Shown: piece by piece, positions 25,588 through 34,841 of the stretch | Layout of the letters: each line of letters begins with the position of its first letter | How positions within the stretch are numbered: position 1 is the stretch's first letter | From: Paraburkholderia kururiensis | Lineage (GTDB): Bacteria; Pseudomonadota; Gammaproteobacteria; Burkholderiales; Burkholderiaceae | Reading direction: 5' to 3' | Assembly (NCBI RefSeq): GCF_034424375.1 | Contig: NZ_CP139965.1 | Location: 2,542,001 to 2,606,000, forward strand | DNA length: 64,000 nucleotides | The notes under the pieces: generated by a model | What the model was told of the DNA's origin: nothing | The model's database searches: none | Seen by the model: only the letters and a program-made list of their open reading frames with translations | Program-made: the position numbers and the translations under genes

Positions 25588-27363
25588 ATGGCCAAGATGA
25601 GAGCCGTCGACGCCGCCGTTCTGGTGCTCGAAAAGGAAGGGATCGACACGGCGTTCGGCGTGCCCGGCGCCGCCATCAACCCGCTCTACTCCGCGATGAA
25701 GAAGGCGGGCGGCATCAGCCACGTGCTGGCGCGCCACGTGGAGGGCGCCTCGCACATGGCCGAGGGCTATACGCGTGCGGCGCCCGGCAACATCGGCGTG
25801 TGCATCGGCACCTCGGGCCCGGCGGGCACGGACATGATCACCGGCCTTTACTCGGCCTCCGCGGACTCGATTCCGATTCTCGCCATCACGGGCCAGGCAC
25901 CGCGCGCGCGGCTCTACAAGGAAGACTTCCAGGCGGTCGACATCGAGTCCATCGCCAAGCCCGTCACCAAGTGGGCCGTCACAGTGCGCGAGCCGGCGCT
26001 CGTGCCGCGCGTGTTCCAGCAGGCCTTTCACCTGATGCGTTCGGGCCGGCCCGGCCCCGTGCTGGTCGATCTGCCCATCGACGTGCAGCTTGCCGAAATC
26101 GAATTCGACATCGACACGTACGAGCCGCTGCCCGTCTACAAGCCGCGCGCCACGCGCCACCAGATCGAAGCCGCGCTCGCCATGCTCAACGACGCCGAGC
26201 GTCCGCTCATCGTGTCGGGCGGCGGCGTCGTCAACGCGGCCGCCGAAGATCTGCTCGTCGCGTTCGCCGAAACGCTCGGCGTGCCCGTGATTCCCACGCT
26301 GATGTCGTGGGGCGCGATTGCCGACGACCATCCGCTGATGGCCGGCATGGTCGGCCTGCAGACCTCGCACCGCTACGGCAACGCCACGCTGCTCGCGTCG
26401 GACTTCGTGCTCGGCATCGGCAACCGCTGGGCGAACCGCCATACGGGCAGCGTCGAGGTCTATACGAAGGGCCGCAAGTTCGTGCACGTGGATATCGAAC
26501 CCACGCAGATCGGCCGCGTGTTCGGGCCGGACCTCGGCATCGTGTCGGACGCGAAGGCTGCGCTCGAACTCTTCGTGGACGTGGCGAAAGAATGGAAGGC
26601 GGCGGGCAGGCTCAAGGACCGCAGCGCCTGGGCCGCCGAATGTCTCGACCGCAAGCGCACGCTGCTGCGCCGCACGCATTTCGACAACACGCCCGTGAAG
26701 CCGCAGCGCGTCTACGAGGAAATGAACCGCGTGTTCGGCCGCGACACCTGCTACGTGAGCACGATCGGCCTCTCGCAGATTGCTGCCGCGCAGTTCCTGC
26801 ACGTCTTCAAGGCGCGCAACTGGATCAACTGCGGCCAGGCCGGCCCGCTCGGCTGGACGATTCCCGCGGCGCTCGGCGTGCGCGCCGCGGACCCGGCACG
26901 GCCCATCGTCGCGCTCTCCGGCGACTACGACTTCCAGTTCATGATCGAAGAACTCGCCGTGGGCGCACAGTTCAAGCTGCCCTACGTGCACGTCGTGGTG
27001 AACAACTCGTATCTGGGCCTGATCCGCCAGGCGCAGCGCGCGTTCGACATGGACTACTGCGTGCAGCTCGGCTTCGAGAACATCAACGCGCCCGAGATGA
27101 ACGGCTACGGCGTGGATCACGTGGCCGTGGCCGAAGGGCTCGGCTGCAAGGCACTGCGCGTCTTCAAGCCCGAAGACATCGCGCCGGCCCTGCGACGCGC
27201 GCAGTCGATGCTCGGCGAGTTCAACGTGCCCGTGATCGTCGAAGTGATCCTGGAGCGCGTGACCAACATCTCGATGGGCGCTGAAATCGATGCGATCAAC
27301 GAGTTCGAAGCGCTCGCCGAAAGGCCCGAAGACGCGCCGACGTCGATCGGCGTGCTCTCCTGA
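25588..27363 (+). CDS. gcl: Glyoxylate carboligase
   Basis: 591-residue ThDP enzyme joining two glyoxylates into tartronate semialdehyde with loss of CO2. The usual ThDP activating glutamate (RHE motif) is replaced by valine in ARHVEGASHMAEG near residue 51, the hallmark of Gcl. The C-terminal ThDP motif is SGDYDFQF (near 445) with NNSYLGLIRQAQ after it. The ATG follows CAGGAG. First gene of the gcl-hyi-glxR operon, divergent from the LysR gene. Confidence 0.97.
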   Translation: MAKMRAVDAAVLVLEKEGIDTAFGVPGAAINPLYSAMKKAGGISHVLARHVEGASHMAEGYTRAAPGNIGVCIGTSGPAGTDMITGLYSASADSIPILAITGQAPRARLYKEDFQAVDIESIAKPVTKWAVTVREPALVPRVFQQAFHLMRSGRPGPVLVDLPIDVQLAEIEFDIDTYEPLPVYKPRATRHQIEAALAMLNDAERPLIVSGGGVVNAAAEDLLVAFAETLGVPVIPTLMSWGAIADDHPLMAGMVGLQTSHRYGNATLLASDFVLGIGNRWANRHTGSVEVYTKGRKFVHVDIEPTQIGRVFGPDLGIVSDAKAALELFVDVAKEWKAAGRLKDRSAWAAECLDRKRTLLRRTHFDNTPVKPQRVYEEMNRVFGRDTCYVSTIGLSQIAAAQFLHVFKARNWINCGQAGPLGWTIPAALGVRAADPARPIVALSGDYDFQFMIEELAVGAQFKLPYVHVVVNNSYLGLIRQAQRAFDMDYCVQLGFENINAPEMNGYGVDHVAVAEGLGCKALRVFKPEDIAPALRRAQSMLGEFNVPVIVEVILERVTNISMGAEIDAINEFEALAERPEDAPTSIGVLS

Positions 27364-27413
27364 CCTGATGCGATTTCCTTCTGCTTCCTGACCGACCACT
27401 GGACCCACGCACC

Positions 27414-28208
27414 ATGCCCAAATTCGCAGCCAACCTCACAATGCTGTTCAACGAAGTGCCGTTCCTCGACCGCTTTGCGGCGGCCGCCGAAGCGGGCTTC
27501 GACGCCGTCGAATTCCTCTTTCCCTACCCATACAAGGCGGCCGATCTCGCCGCGCGGCTCGAGCAGCACCGTCTGCGCCTCGTGCTGCACAACCTGCCGG
27601 CCGGCAACTGGGAGGCCGGCGAGCGCGGCATCGCATGTTTGCCGCATCGCGTCGCCGAATTCCAGGAAGGCGTGGGCCGCGCGATCGAATACGCAAAGGC
27701 GTTGCGCGTGCCGCAACTGAACTGCCTCGTGGGTATTCCGACACCGGACGTGGACCGCGACGCCGCACGCGCGACGATCGTCGAAAACCTGCGCTACGCC
27801 GCGGGCGAACTCGGGAAGGCGGGCATCAAGCTGCTGGTGGAACCGTGCAACCGCTACGACATTCCGGGCTTCGCGCTCAACCGCTCGGCCGAGGCGCTCG
27901 ACGTGATTCGCGCCGTGGGCTCCGACAACCTGTTCCTCCAGTACGACATCTATCACATGCAGCGCATGGAGGGCGAACTCGCGGCGACCATCACGAAGCA
28001 CCTGCCGCAAATCGCGCACATCCAGCTTGCGGATAACCCAGGCCGCCACGAGCCGGGCACCGGCGAAATCCATTACCCGTTCCTGTTCGACCTGCTCGAT
28101 TCGCTCGGCTACACCGGTTACGTGGGCTGCGAGTACAAGCCGCGCACCACCACCGTGGAAGGGCTCGGCTGGCTGCAGCGCGCAAGCCAGACGCGCGTGG
28201 CCGCCTGA
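27414..28208 (+). CDS. hyi: Hydroxypyruvate isomerase
   Basis: 264-residue TIM-barrel sugar isomerase of the AP endonuclease 2 superfamily, interconverting hydroxypyruvate and tartronate semialdehyde. Typical parts are MPKFAANLTMLFNEVPFLDRF at the start, LLVEPCNRYDIPGF (metal-binding glutamate) in the middle, and GCEYKPRTTTVEGL at the end. Located 50 bases after gcl. Confidence 0.95.
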   Translation: MPKFAANLTMLFNEVPFLDRFAAAAEAGFDAVEFLFPYPYKAADLAARLEQHRLRLVLHNLPAGNWEAGERGIACLPHRVAEFQEGVGRAIEYAKALRVPQLNCLVGIPTPDVDRDAARATIVENLRYAAGELGKAGIKLLVEPCNRYDIPGFALNRSAEALDVIRAVGSDNLFLQYDIYHMQRMEGELAATITKHLPQIAHIQLADNPGRHEPGTGEIHYPFLFDLLDSLGYTGYVGCEYKPRTTTVEGLGWLQRASQTRVAA

Positions 28209-28274
28209 CGCGAGACGCATGCACTCGACTCGACGAATACAGACCGACATTGACTCAATCGGAGAACGACACAC

Positions 28275-29183
28275 ATGGCAAAGATCGGATTCATCGGCCT
28301 CGGCATCATGGGCGCGCACATGGCGCGCAATCTCATCAAGGGCGGGCACACGCTGTTCGTGAACGGCGCCTACCCCGTGCCCGACGATCTGCGCGCGAAG
28401 ACCACCGCCGTCGCCAACTCGACCGCCGTGGCGCAAGCCGCGGACATCGTGATCGCCATGGTGCCCGACACGCCCGACGTGGCGAACGTGCTCTTCGCCG
28501 ACGACGGCGTCGCGAAGGGCCTCACGGCCGGCAAGCTCGTGATCGACATGAGCTCCATTTCGCCGCTCGAAACGCAGGCCTTCGCGAAGCGCATCAACGC
28601 GCTGGGCTGCGACTATCTCGACGCGCCCGTCTCGGGCGGCGAGATCGGCGCGCGCGACGCGACGCTCACGATCATGGTGGGCGGTCCGCAAAACGCTTTC
28701 GATCTGGCGAAGCCGCTCTTCGACCTGATGGGCAAGAACGTCTCGCTTATCGGCGACAACGGCGCGGGTCAGACCTGCAAGGTGGCCAACCAGATCATCG
28801 TGGCGCTCAACATCGAGGCCGTGGCCGAGGCGCTGCTGTTCGCCGCTCGCTCGGGTGCGGACCCCGAACGCGTGCGCCGCGCGCTGATGGGCGGCTTTGC
28901 GTCGTCACGCATTCTCGAAGTGCACGGCGAACGCATGACGAAGCGCACCTTCAACCCCGGCTTTCGCATCGAACTGCACCAGAAGGACCTGAACCTCGCA
29001 CTCGATGGTGCACGCAAGCTCGGCATCGCACTGCCGCACACGGCGAGCGCACAGCAGCTTTTCAGCGTGTGCGCCGCGAACGGCGGCAAGGCCTGGGATC
29101 ATTCGGCGATGGTGCGCGCCCTCGAAATCATGGCGAACTTCGAGGTGGCGCAAGCGCCCGACGAAGAGGCGAAGGCGGCCTGA
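28275..29183 (+). CDS. glxR: Tartronate semialdehyde reductase
   Basis: 302-residue beta-hydroxyacid dehydrogenase reducing tartronate semialdehyde to D-glycerate. The NAD(P) motif is GFIGLGIMGAHMARNL near residues 5-20. The substrate motif is DAPVSGGEIGARDATL. The catalytic lysine lies near residue 170 in GAGQTCKVANQ. Last gene of the operon, which ends 300 bases before the convergent asparaginase gene. Confidence 0.95.
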   Translation: MAKIGFIGLGIMGAHMARNLIKGGHTLFVNGAYPVPDDLRAKTTAVANSTAVAQAADIVIAMVPDTPDVANVLFADDGVAKGLTAGKLVIDMSSISPLETQAFAKRINALGCDYLDAPVSGGEIGARDATLTIMVGGPQNAFDLAKPLFDLMGKNVSLIGDNGAGQTCKVANQIIVALNIEAVAEALLFAARSGADPERVRRALMGGFASSRILEVHGERMTKRTFNPGFRIELHQKDLNLALDGARKLGIALPHTASAQQLFSVCAANGGKAWDHSAMVRALEIMANFEVAQAPDEEAKAA

Positions 29184-29487
29184 GCCGGGTTGCGCCTGTT
29201 GCGCGGGCGGCTGTGTCGGTTACGTCGCCCGTCGATCGACAGACAACCGTCGCCCCATTGGGCGGCGGTTGCAGGTGGGGCGCTCCCTCCCGCGCATGAA
29301 CCTGCGCGGGAAGGAGCCATCGGGGCCGCCCTGGGCTGAGGGTGGCCAGTGGGGTCCGCAGCGGCGCCCGGCGAAAGCGGGGAAGCCTTGGTCGGTCAGA
29401 CGTCTTCGCCGGGTGTCCGGCTGTCGGATTCTTCTTGCGGTGCGGAAGCGGAGCCAACCGCACACGTGGTCGCAAATCACGCTGCAA
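29184..29487. other. Convergent intergenic region after glxR
   Basis: About 300 bases between the converging glxR and asparaginase genes. No gene is supported. It holds a very stable hairpin at 29282-29317 and otherwise G-rich sequence. Confidence 0.5.
29282..29317. repeat. Strong inverted repeat between convergent genes
   Basis: Arms GCTCCCTCCCGCGCA and TGCGCGGGAAGGAGC pair over 15 bases with one mismatch around a TGAACC loop. No T-run follows on either strand, so it is not a canonical terminator, though it could act as a processing barrier for both mRNAs. Confidence 0.6.
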
Positions 29488-30516
29488 TCAGTACGTGTCG
29501 AACACGCGCTGTAGCGCCGCGCTGTCGCTCACGCCGCTGGCCAGCGCCAGCATCAGCAGCACGCGCGCCTTGTAGGGATTGAGCGTACCCGCGCTGACGA
29601 AACCCAGCGCGTCGTCGGGCGCGGCGCCGTTGCGCATCACGTGCCCGGAGCCCACGCGCGACGAGCGCACCACCGCTACGCCGCGCGCCGCCGCTTCGGC
29701 TAACGCCTGCTGCAAGGTGGCGTGGATCGAGCCGTTACCCGTTCCCGCCACGACGAGCCCGCGCACGCCCGCGGCCACCAACGCATCGACGGCAAGACGC
29801 GAGACGCCTGCATAGCTCGCCACGATCTCCACCTGCGGCCACGGTGCGCCGACAGCAAACGGCGTCGCGGTCGTATGCGCGCGCACCACGCTGCGCTGGA
29901 ACTCCACACGCCCGTCCTGCACCCAGCCCAGCGCGCCGATCTCCGGCGACTGGAACGCGTCCACGGCGTAGGTGCTCGTCTTCACCACGTCGCGTGCGCT
30001 GTGAATGCGGTTGTTGAAGGCGAGCAGCACGCCCTGCCCGTGCGCCTTCTCGCTCGCCGCCACGGTCACGGCATTGAGCAGATTCAGCGGACCGTCGGCC
30101 GAAAGCGCCGACGACGGACGCATCGCCGCGGTCAGCACCACCGGCTTCGCGCTCTTCACGGCGAGATGCAGCAGGTAGGCGGTTTCTTCGAGCGTGTCGG
30201 TGCCGTGCGTGATCACGACGCCGTCTACGTCGGCGCTCGCGAGCAGCGCGTTCACGCGTTCGACAAGCGTGGTCCAGAGCGCGGAGGCCATGTCTTTGCT
30301 GTCGATGCTCGCGAGTTGCTCGGCCTGAATACGCGCCACCGACGAGAGCGCTGGCACCGCCGCCAGCAGTTGATCGACGCCGACCACGCCGGCCTGATAG
30401 CCCGCGGTGTTGGCCGCGTCCGGCGCGGCCCCGGCGATGGTGCCGCCCGTAGCGAGCACCGCGACGCGCGGCAGCGCGGAAGCGGCCGCGGATGAGGAAG
30501 TAAGAGGTGTATTCAT
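29488..30516 (-). CDS. L-asparaginase
   Basis: 342-residue asparaginase hydrolysing asparagine to aspartate and ammonia. The two catalytic threonine regions are visible: VLATGGTIAGAA near the N-terminus and GVVITHGTDTLEETAYLL (about 90-110). No clear signal peptide is seen: the N-terminus MNTPLTSSSAAASALPR is polar, so it is probably cytoplasmic. Monocistronic, tail-to-tail with glxR. Confidence 0.93.
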   Translation of the reverse strand: MNTPLTSSSAAASALPRVAVLATGGTIAGAAPDAANTAGYQAGVVGVDQLLAAVPALSSVARIQAEQLASIDSKDMASALWTTLVERVNALLASADVDGVVITHGTDTLEETAYLLHLAVKSAKPVVLTAAMRPSSALSADGPLNLLNAVTVAASEKAHGQGVLLAFNNRIHSARDVVKTSTYAVDAFQSPEIGALGWVQDGRVEFQRSVVRAHTTATPFAVGAPWPQVEIVASYAGVSRLAVDALVAAGVRGLVVAGTGNGSIHATLQQALAEAAARGVAVVRSSRVGSGHVMRNGAAPDDALGFVSAGTLNPYKARVLLMLALASGVSDSAALQRVFDTY

Positions 30517-30624
30517 GGCCGCGATTGTAAGCGAACGCGAGCACGCGATTCGCGGCCTTGGGCGGTTGAGCGGCCCAGTCGCGCAACGGCGGGCGCGACT
30601 GCCCGCGCAGTGCGCATGTTCAGA

Positions 30625-31551
30625 TCACCCCGCCTCGCGCAACTGGCTCGCGATCTGCGCTTCGGTCAGATGCGGCGCGAACATCTCGATGAGCCGGTAC
30701 GCGTACTGACGCAGGAACGCGCCCTTGCGCAGGCCCACGCGCGTCGTGCTCGCCTCGAACAGATGCTCGCTGTCGAGCGCGACGAGCCCGGTATCGCGCT
30801 TCGGGTCGTAGGCCATCGCCGCCACTACGCCGATCCCCATGCCGAGCTCGACGTAGGTCTTGATCACGTCGGCGTCAATTGCGGTGAGCACCACGTCGGG
30901 CAGCGCCCCCGCCTTCGCGAAAGCCTGGTCGATGTGCGAGCGGCCCGTGAAGTCCTGGTCGTAGGTGATGATCGGATACTCCGCGACTTCTTCGAGCGAG
31001 AGATTCGGTCGGCCCACGAGCGGGTGGTCCTTCGGCACCACGACGACGTGGTGCCACGAATAGCACGGGAACGTCACGATGTCGGGAAAGCGGTCCAGCG
31101 CCTCGGTCGAAATGCCGAGGTCCGCTTCGCCGCTGATGATCATCTGCGCGATCTGCTGCGGGCTGCCCTGGCGCAACGCGAGATGCACCTTCGGGAACAC
31201 TTCGCGGAAACGATGCACGACCTTCGGCAACGCATAGCGCGCCTGCGTGTGCGTCGTGGCGACGACGAGGTGGCCGCTGTCCTGATCGGCGAACTGGCGA
31301 GCCACGCGGCGCAGGTTCTCGGCGTCGAGCAGCATGCGCTCGATCAGCTGGTGCACCGCCTTGCCCGGTTCCGTGAGACCCGTGAGGCGCTTGCCGCGGC
31401 GAATGAAGATGTCCACGCCCAGTTCGTCTTCCAGATCCTTGATCTGCTTCGAGACGCCCGACTGCGACGTGTACAGCACGTTGGCCACCTCGGTGAGGTT
31501 CATGTTTTGCCGTACGGCCTCGCGCACGAAGCGCAGTTGCTGAAAATTCAT
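30625..31551 (-). CDS. cysB: CysB-type LysR regulator of sulfur assimilation
   Basis: 308-residue LysR regulator closely resembling CysB/Cbl. MNFQQLRFVREAVRQNMNLTEVANVLYTSQSGVSKQIKDL is the characteristic HTH region. The effector domain (about 90-300) includes ITYDQDFTGRSHID, typical of the CysB subgroup. The ATG at 31551 matches the family start; the open frame continues upstream inside cysA. It sits last in the sbp-cysT-cysW-cysA-cysB run, so it probably controls its own neighbours with N-acetylserine/O-acetylserine as effector. Confidence 0.94.
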   Translation of the reverse strand: MNFQQLRFVREAVRQNMNLTEVANVLYTSQSGVSKQIKDLEDELGVDIFIRRGKRLTGLTEPGKAVHQLIERMLLDAENLRRVARQFADQDSGHLVVATTHTQARYALPKVVHRFREVFPKVHLALRQGSPQQIAQMIISGEADLGISTEALDRFPDIVTFPCYSWHHVVVVPKDHPLVGRPNLSLEEVAEYPIITYDQDFTGRSHIDQAFAKAGALPDVVLTAIDADVIKTYVELGMGIGVVAAMAYDPKRDTGLVALDSEHLFEASTTRVGLRKGAFLRQYAYRLIEMFAPHLTEAQIASQLREAG

Positions 31552-31612
31552 CTGTGTCTCCGGTTCTGCCAGAGTGAAATAGTCATGGTGGTTCGAACGA
31601 GCCCGGACCGGC

Positions 31613-32671
31613 TCAGCCTGCCGGAAACACGCGCAACGCGCGCGGCACGGCGGTCGCCCCGTCGCCCACGGCAAGGCGCAGCTCGCGCCACGTTTCGCGG
31701 TCGAGTTCGGCTTCGAGCACGCTGCCTTCGGCTGCGGCCAGTTCCACCCGCACCGACCCGCCCAGCGGCACGACGCGCCTCACATCTACCACGATGCCGT
31801 CGGCGCGCGCGGCCCCTTGCGGATACAGCACGAGATCGTGCGGCCGCACGTACGCGTACGCGGGCCCTTCGAAAGCGGCGTCGATGCCGATAGGCTGCGC
31901 CGCCCCCTCCGCCACGAAGCCGCCGCGGCCCACGCTGCCGCGCAGCCGGTTCGCCGCGCCCAGGAACTCGTAGACGAACGGCGTGCGCGGATGGTCGTAC
32001 ACCTCCTGCGGGCTGCCCACCTGCTCGACGCGGCCGTGATTGAGCACGACGATGCGGTCCGCCACTTCGAGCGCTTCTTCCTGATCATGCGTGACGAAGA
32101 GCGTCGAGATGTGCAGATCGTCATGCAGCCGCCGCAGCCAGCTGCGCAGTTCCTTGCGCACTTTCGCATCGAGCGCGCCGAACGGCTCGTCGAGCAGCAG
32201 TACCTTCGGTTCCACGGCGAGCGCACGCGCCAGCGCGATGCGCTGCCGCTGACCGCCCGACAACTCCGACGGATAGCGCTGCGCCAGCCAGTCGAGCTGC
32301 ACGAGCTTCAGCAGCTCGTGCACCTTCTCGCGGATCGCGGACTCCGCTGGCCGTTCCTTGCGTGGCTTCACGCGCAGGCCGAACGCGACGTTCTCGAACA
32401 CCGTCATGTGCCGGAAGAGCGCGTAGTGCTGGAACACGAAGCCGACTTGCCGCTCGCGTGCGCCCACGGCGGCCACGTCCTGGCCTTGCAGCACGACCTG
32501 CCCCGCGTCGGCGAATTCGAGGCCCGCAATCACGCGCAGCAAGGTCGTCTTGCCGCAGCCGGAGGGCCCCAGCAACGCGACGAGTTCGCCGGGCGGAAAG
32601 TCGAGGGAGACGTCGTCGAGCGCGGCGAAGTCGCCGAAACGCTTTTGCAGGTTGCGAACGATGATGCCCAT
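31613..32671 (-). CDS. cysA: Sulfate/thiosulfate ABC transporter ATP-binding protein
   Basis: 352-residue ATPase. Walker A is GPSGCGKT near residue 38, the ABC signature is LSGGQRQRIALARAL, and Walker B is LLLDEPFGALD. A C-terminal TOBE-like regulatory domain follows (about 240-350). It begins immediately after the cysW stop (TAA then ATG). Confidence 0.96.
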   Translation of the reverse strand: MGIIVRNLQKRFGDFAALDDVSLDFPPGELVALLGPSGCGKTTLLRVIAGLEFADAGQVVLQGQDVAAVGARERQVGFVFQHYALFRHMTVFENVAFGLRVKPRKERPAESAIREKVHELLKLVQLDWLAQRYPSELSGGQRQRIALARALAVEPKVLLLDEPFGALDAKVRKELRSWLRRLHDDLHISTLFVTHDQEEALEVADRIVVLNHGRVEQVGSPQEVYDHPRTPFVYEFLGAANRLRGSVGRGGFVAEGAAQPIGIDAAFEGPAYAYVRPHDLVLYPQGAARADGIVVDVRRVVPLGGSVRVELAAAEGSVLEAELDRETWRELRLAVGDGATAVPRALRVFPAG

Positions 32672-33682
32672 TTACTGCTCTCCATGGTGAACCGGGCGCG
32701 CCAGCGCCACACGCGGCGCGGCTGCGGTTTCTTTCGATACGGCTGCGTGGGCGCCGGCCAGCGCAGACGCGCCGGCATGCACCGCGCCGCGCGCCGCCTC
32801 CTGTTCGGCCGACATGTGCCGCTCCGCGAGCAGCTTGAGACCGAGCGTGACGAGCGCGAGCAACGCGAGCAGCGAAGCCACTGCGAACGCCGCTGCGAAG
32901 TTGTACTCGTTGTAGAGAATTTCCACGTGCAGCGGCATGGTGTCGGTCTGACCACGAATGTGTCCCGACACCACGGACACGGCGCCAAACTCGCCCATCG
33001 CCCGCGCGTTGCACAGAATCACGCCATACAGCAGCCCCCAGCGGATGTTGGGCAGCGTGACGCGCCGAAAGATCTGCCAGCCCGAGGCACCCAGCACGTG
33101 GGCCGCTTCTTCCTCGTCGTTGCCTTGCGCCTGCATGAGCGGAATCAGCTCGCGTGCGACGAACGGAAACGTGACGAAGATCGTCGCGAGCACGATGCCC
33201 GGCACGGCGAAGATGATCTGCACGTCGTGGTCCTGCAGCCAGGGGCCAAACCAGCCTTGCGCGCCGAACATCAGCACGTAGATGAGCCCCGAAATGACGG
33301 GCGAAACCGAGAACGGCAGGTCGATCAGCGTGGTCAGCAGCGCCTTGCCCTTGAACTCGAACTTCGCGATGGCCCACGACGCCGCCAGTCCGAAGGCGAG
33401 ATTGAGCGGCACCGCGATGGCGGCCGTGGTGAGCGTGAGGCGGATGGCGGCGAGCGCGTCCGGGTCGGCGAGCGATTCGAAATAGACACCGATGCCCTTT
33501 CTCAGCGCCTCGTAGAACACCGCCGCAAGCGGCACGACGAGAAAGAGCCCGAGAAAGGCGAGCGCGATCGCGGTGAGCGTCCAGCGCACGAGGCGCGATT
33601 CGGTGACAGGGTCCGGACGACGCGCGGCCACGGCGCCGTGCCCTCCGTTCGCGGCGGATGCCGCTCTACTGTTGCCGCTCAT
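32672..33682 (-). CDS. cysW: Sulfate ABC transporter permease CysW
   Basis: 336-residue inner membrane permease with about six hydrophobic segments. The EAA motif lies in EEEAAHVLGASGWQIFRRVTLP, where it contacts CysA. The ATG at 33682 overlaps the cysT stop (ATGA); the longer upstream frame is a shadow inside cysT. The C-terminus carries a roughly 40-residue Ala-rich tail after the last membrane segment. Confidence 0.95.
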   Translation of the reverse strand: MSGNSRAASAANGGHGAVAARRPDPVTESRLVRWTLTAIALAFLGLFLVVPLAAVFYEALRKGIGVYFESLADPDALAAIRLTLTTAAIAVPLNLAFGLAASWAIAKFEFKGKALLTTLIDLPFSVSPVISGLIYVLMFGAQGWFGPWLQDHDVQIIFAVPGIVLATIFVTFPFVARELIPLMQAQGNDEEEAAHVLGASGWQIFRRVTLPNIRWGLLYGVILCNARAMGEFGAVSVVSGHIRGQTDTMPLHVEILYNEYNFAAAFAVASLLALLALVTLGLKLLAERHMSAEQEAARGAVHAGASALAGAHAAVSKETAAAPRVALARPVHHGEQ

Positions 33683-34593
33683 TGCGCACCTCCCGTCGCG
33701 TGCGACGCGGCGCCCAGCTCCGGTATCGTGCCCGGCCCCGCCGACGCCGCCGAGGCGCTGCGACTCGTGCGCCGTTGCAGATACCACTGCAGCGAATTGA
33801 TGAGCAGCAGCATGAGGAACGACACCACGAGCATCACCACCGCGAGCGCTGTGGCGCCGGCATAGTCGTACTGCTCGAGCTTCGTGATGATGAGCAGCGA
33901 CGTGATCTCGGACTTCATCGGCACGTTGCCCGCAATGAAGATCACCGAGCCGTACTCGCCGAGCGCGCGTGCGAACGCGAGCGCAAAACCGGTCAACAGC
34001 GCGGGAAGCACCGCGGGCAAAACCACGCGCCGGAACGTGAGCCAGCGTGAGGCGCCAAGGCACGCGGCCGCTTCCTCCTGTTCGCGCTCGAAGTCTTCGA
34101 GCACCGGCTGCACGGTGCGCACGACGAACGGCAGTCCGATGAACGTGAGCGCGACCAGCACGCCAAGTGGCGTGAACGCGATCTTGATGCCGAGCGGTAC
34201 GAGAAATTGACCGATCCAGCCGTTGCCCGAGTAAATGGCGGCAAGCGAAATGCCGGCCACCGACGTGGGCAGCGCAAACGGCAGGTCGACCACCGCATCG
34301 ACGACGCGTTTAAGCGGAAACGTGTAGCGCACGAGCACCCACGCCACGAGGAAGCCGAACACGGCGTTGATCGCGGCACCGCCCAGCGCGGCGAAAAAGG
34401 TGAGCCGGTACGAGGCGAGCACGCGCGGCGAGGTAACCGCATGCACGAACTGCGCCCAATCGAGCGTGGCCGTCTTGAGAAACGTGGCGGCGAGCGGAAT
34501 CAGCACCACGAGGCTCAGATACGCCACCGTAATACCAAGCGTCACGCCAAAACCGGGCAACGCCGCCGGTTTGCGGAAGGTGAACGTCGTCAT
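33679..34593 (-). CDS. cysT: Sulfate ABC transporter permease CysT/CysU
   Basis: 304-residue permease with the EAA motif EEAAACLGASRWLTFRRVVLP and the typical start LPGFGVTLGITVAYLSLVVLIPL. It pairs with CysW as the membrane channel. Located 248 bases after sbp and overlapping cysW by 4 bases. Confidence 0.95.
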   Translation of the reverse strand: MTTFTFRKPAALPGFGVTLGITVAYLSLVVLIPLAATFLKTATLDWAQFVHAVTSPRVLASYRLTFFAALGGAAINAVFGFLVAWVLVRYTFPLKRVVDAVVDLPFALPTSVAGISLAAIYSGNGWIGQFLVPLGIKIAFTPLGVLVALTFIGLPFVVRTVQPVLEDFEREQEEAAACLGASRWLTFRRVVLPAVLPALLTGFALAFARALGEYGSVIFIAGNVPMKSEITSLLIITKLEQYDYAGATALAVVMLVVSFLMLLLINSLQWYLQRRTSRSASAASAGPGTIPELGAASHATGGAQ

Positions 34594-34841
34594 GCCAATG
34601 CTCTGTCAGGGTTCTTCAGGGTTACATCGACGTCCGGTCATGCGGTCGGCGAGGCCGGCAGCGCGCGCGGCCGGTCATGCCCACGCCGTGCTGCCGTTCC
34701 CGTCGCCGCGATCTGCCGGTCGCTTTTATCGTGACACGCGTGATGCGGTGATATTGCACGGCGCTCTTTCGATGCCGTATCGGCGTTCTGCCGTGCTGCT
34801 CCCGCCGTGTTGCTTCCGCTTTGCTGCTTGATAAGCCGCCG

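Noticed and set aside
25540..27408. 622-residue minus-strand frame opposite gcl
   Set aside because: Antisense shadow of glyoxylate carboligase, biased composition.
31817..33865. 682-residue plus-strand frame opposite cysA/cysW
   Set aside because: Antisense shadow of clear ABC transporter genes.
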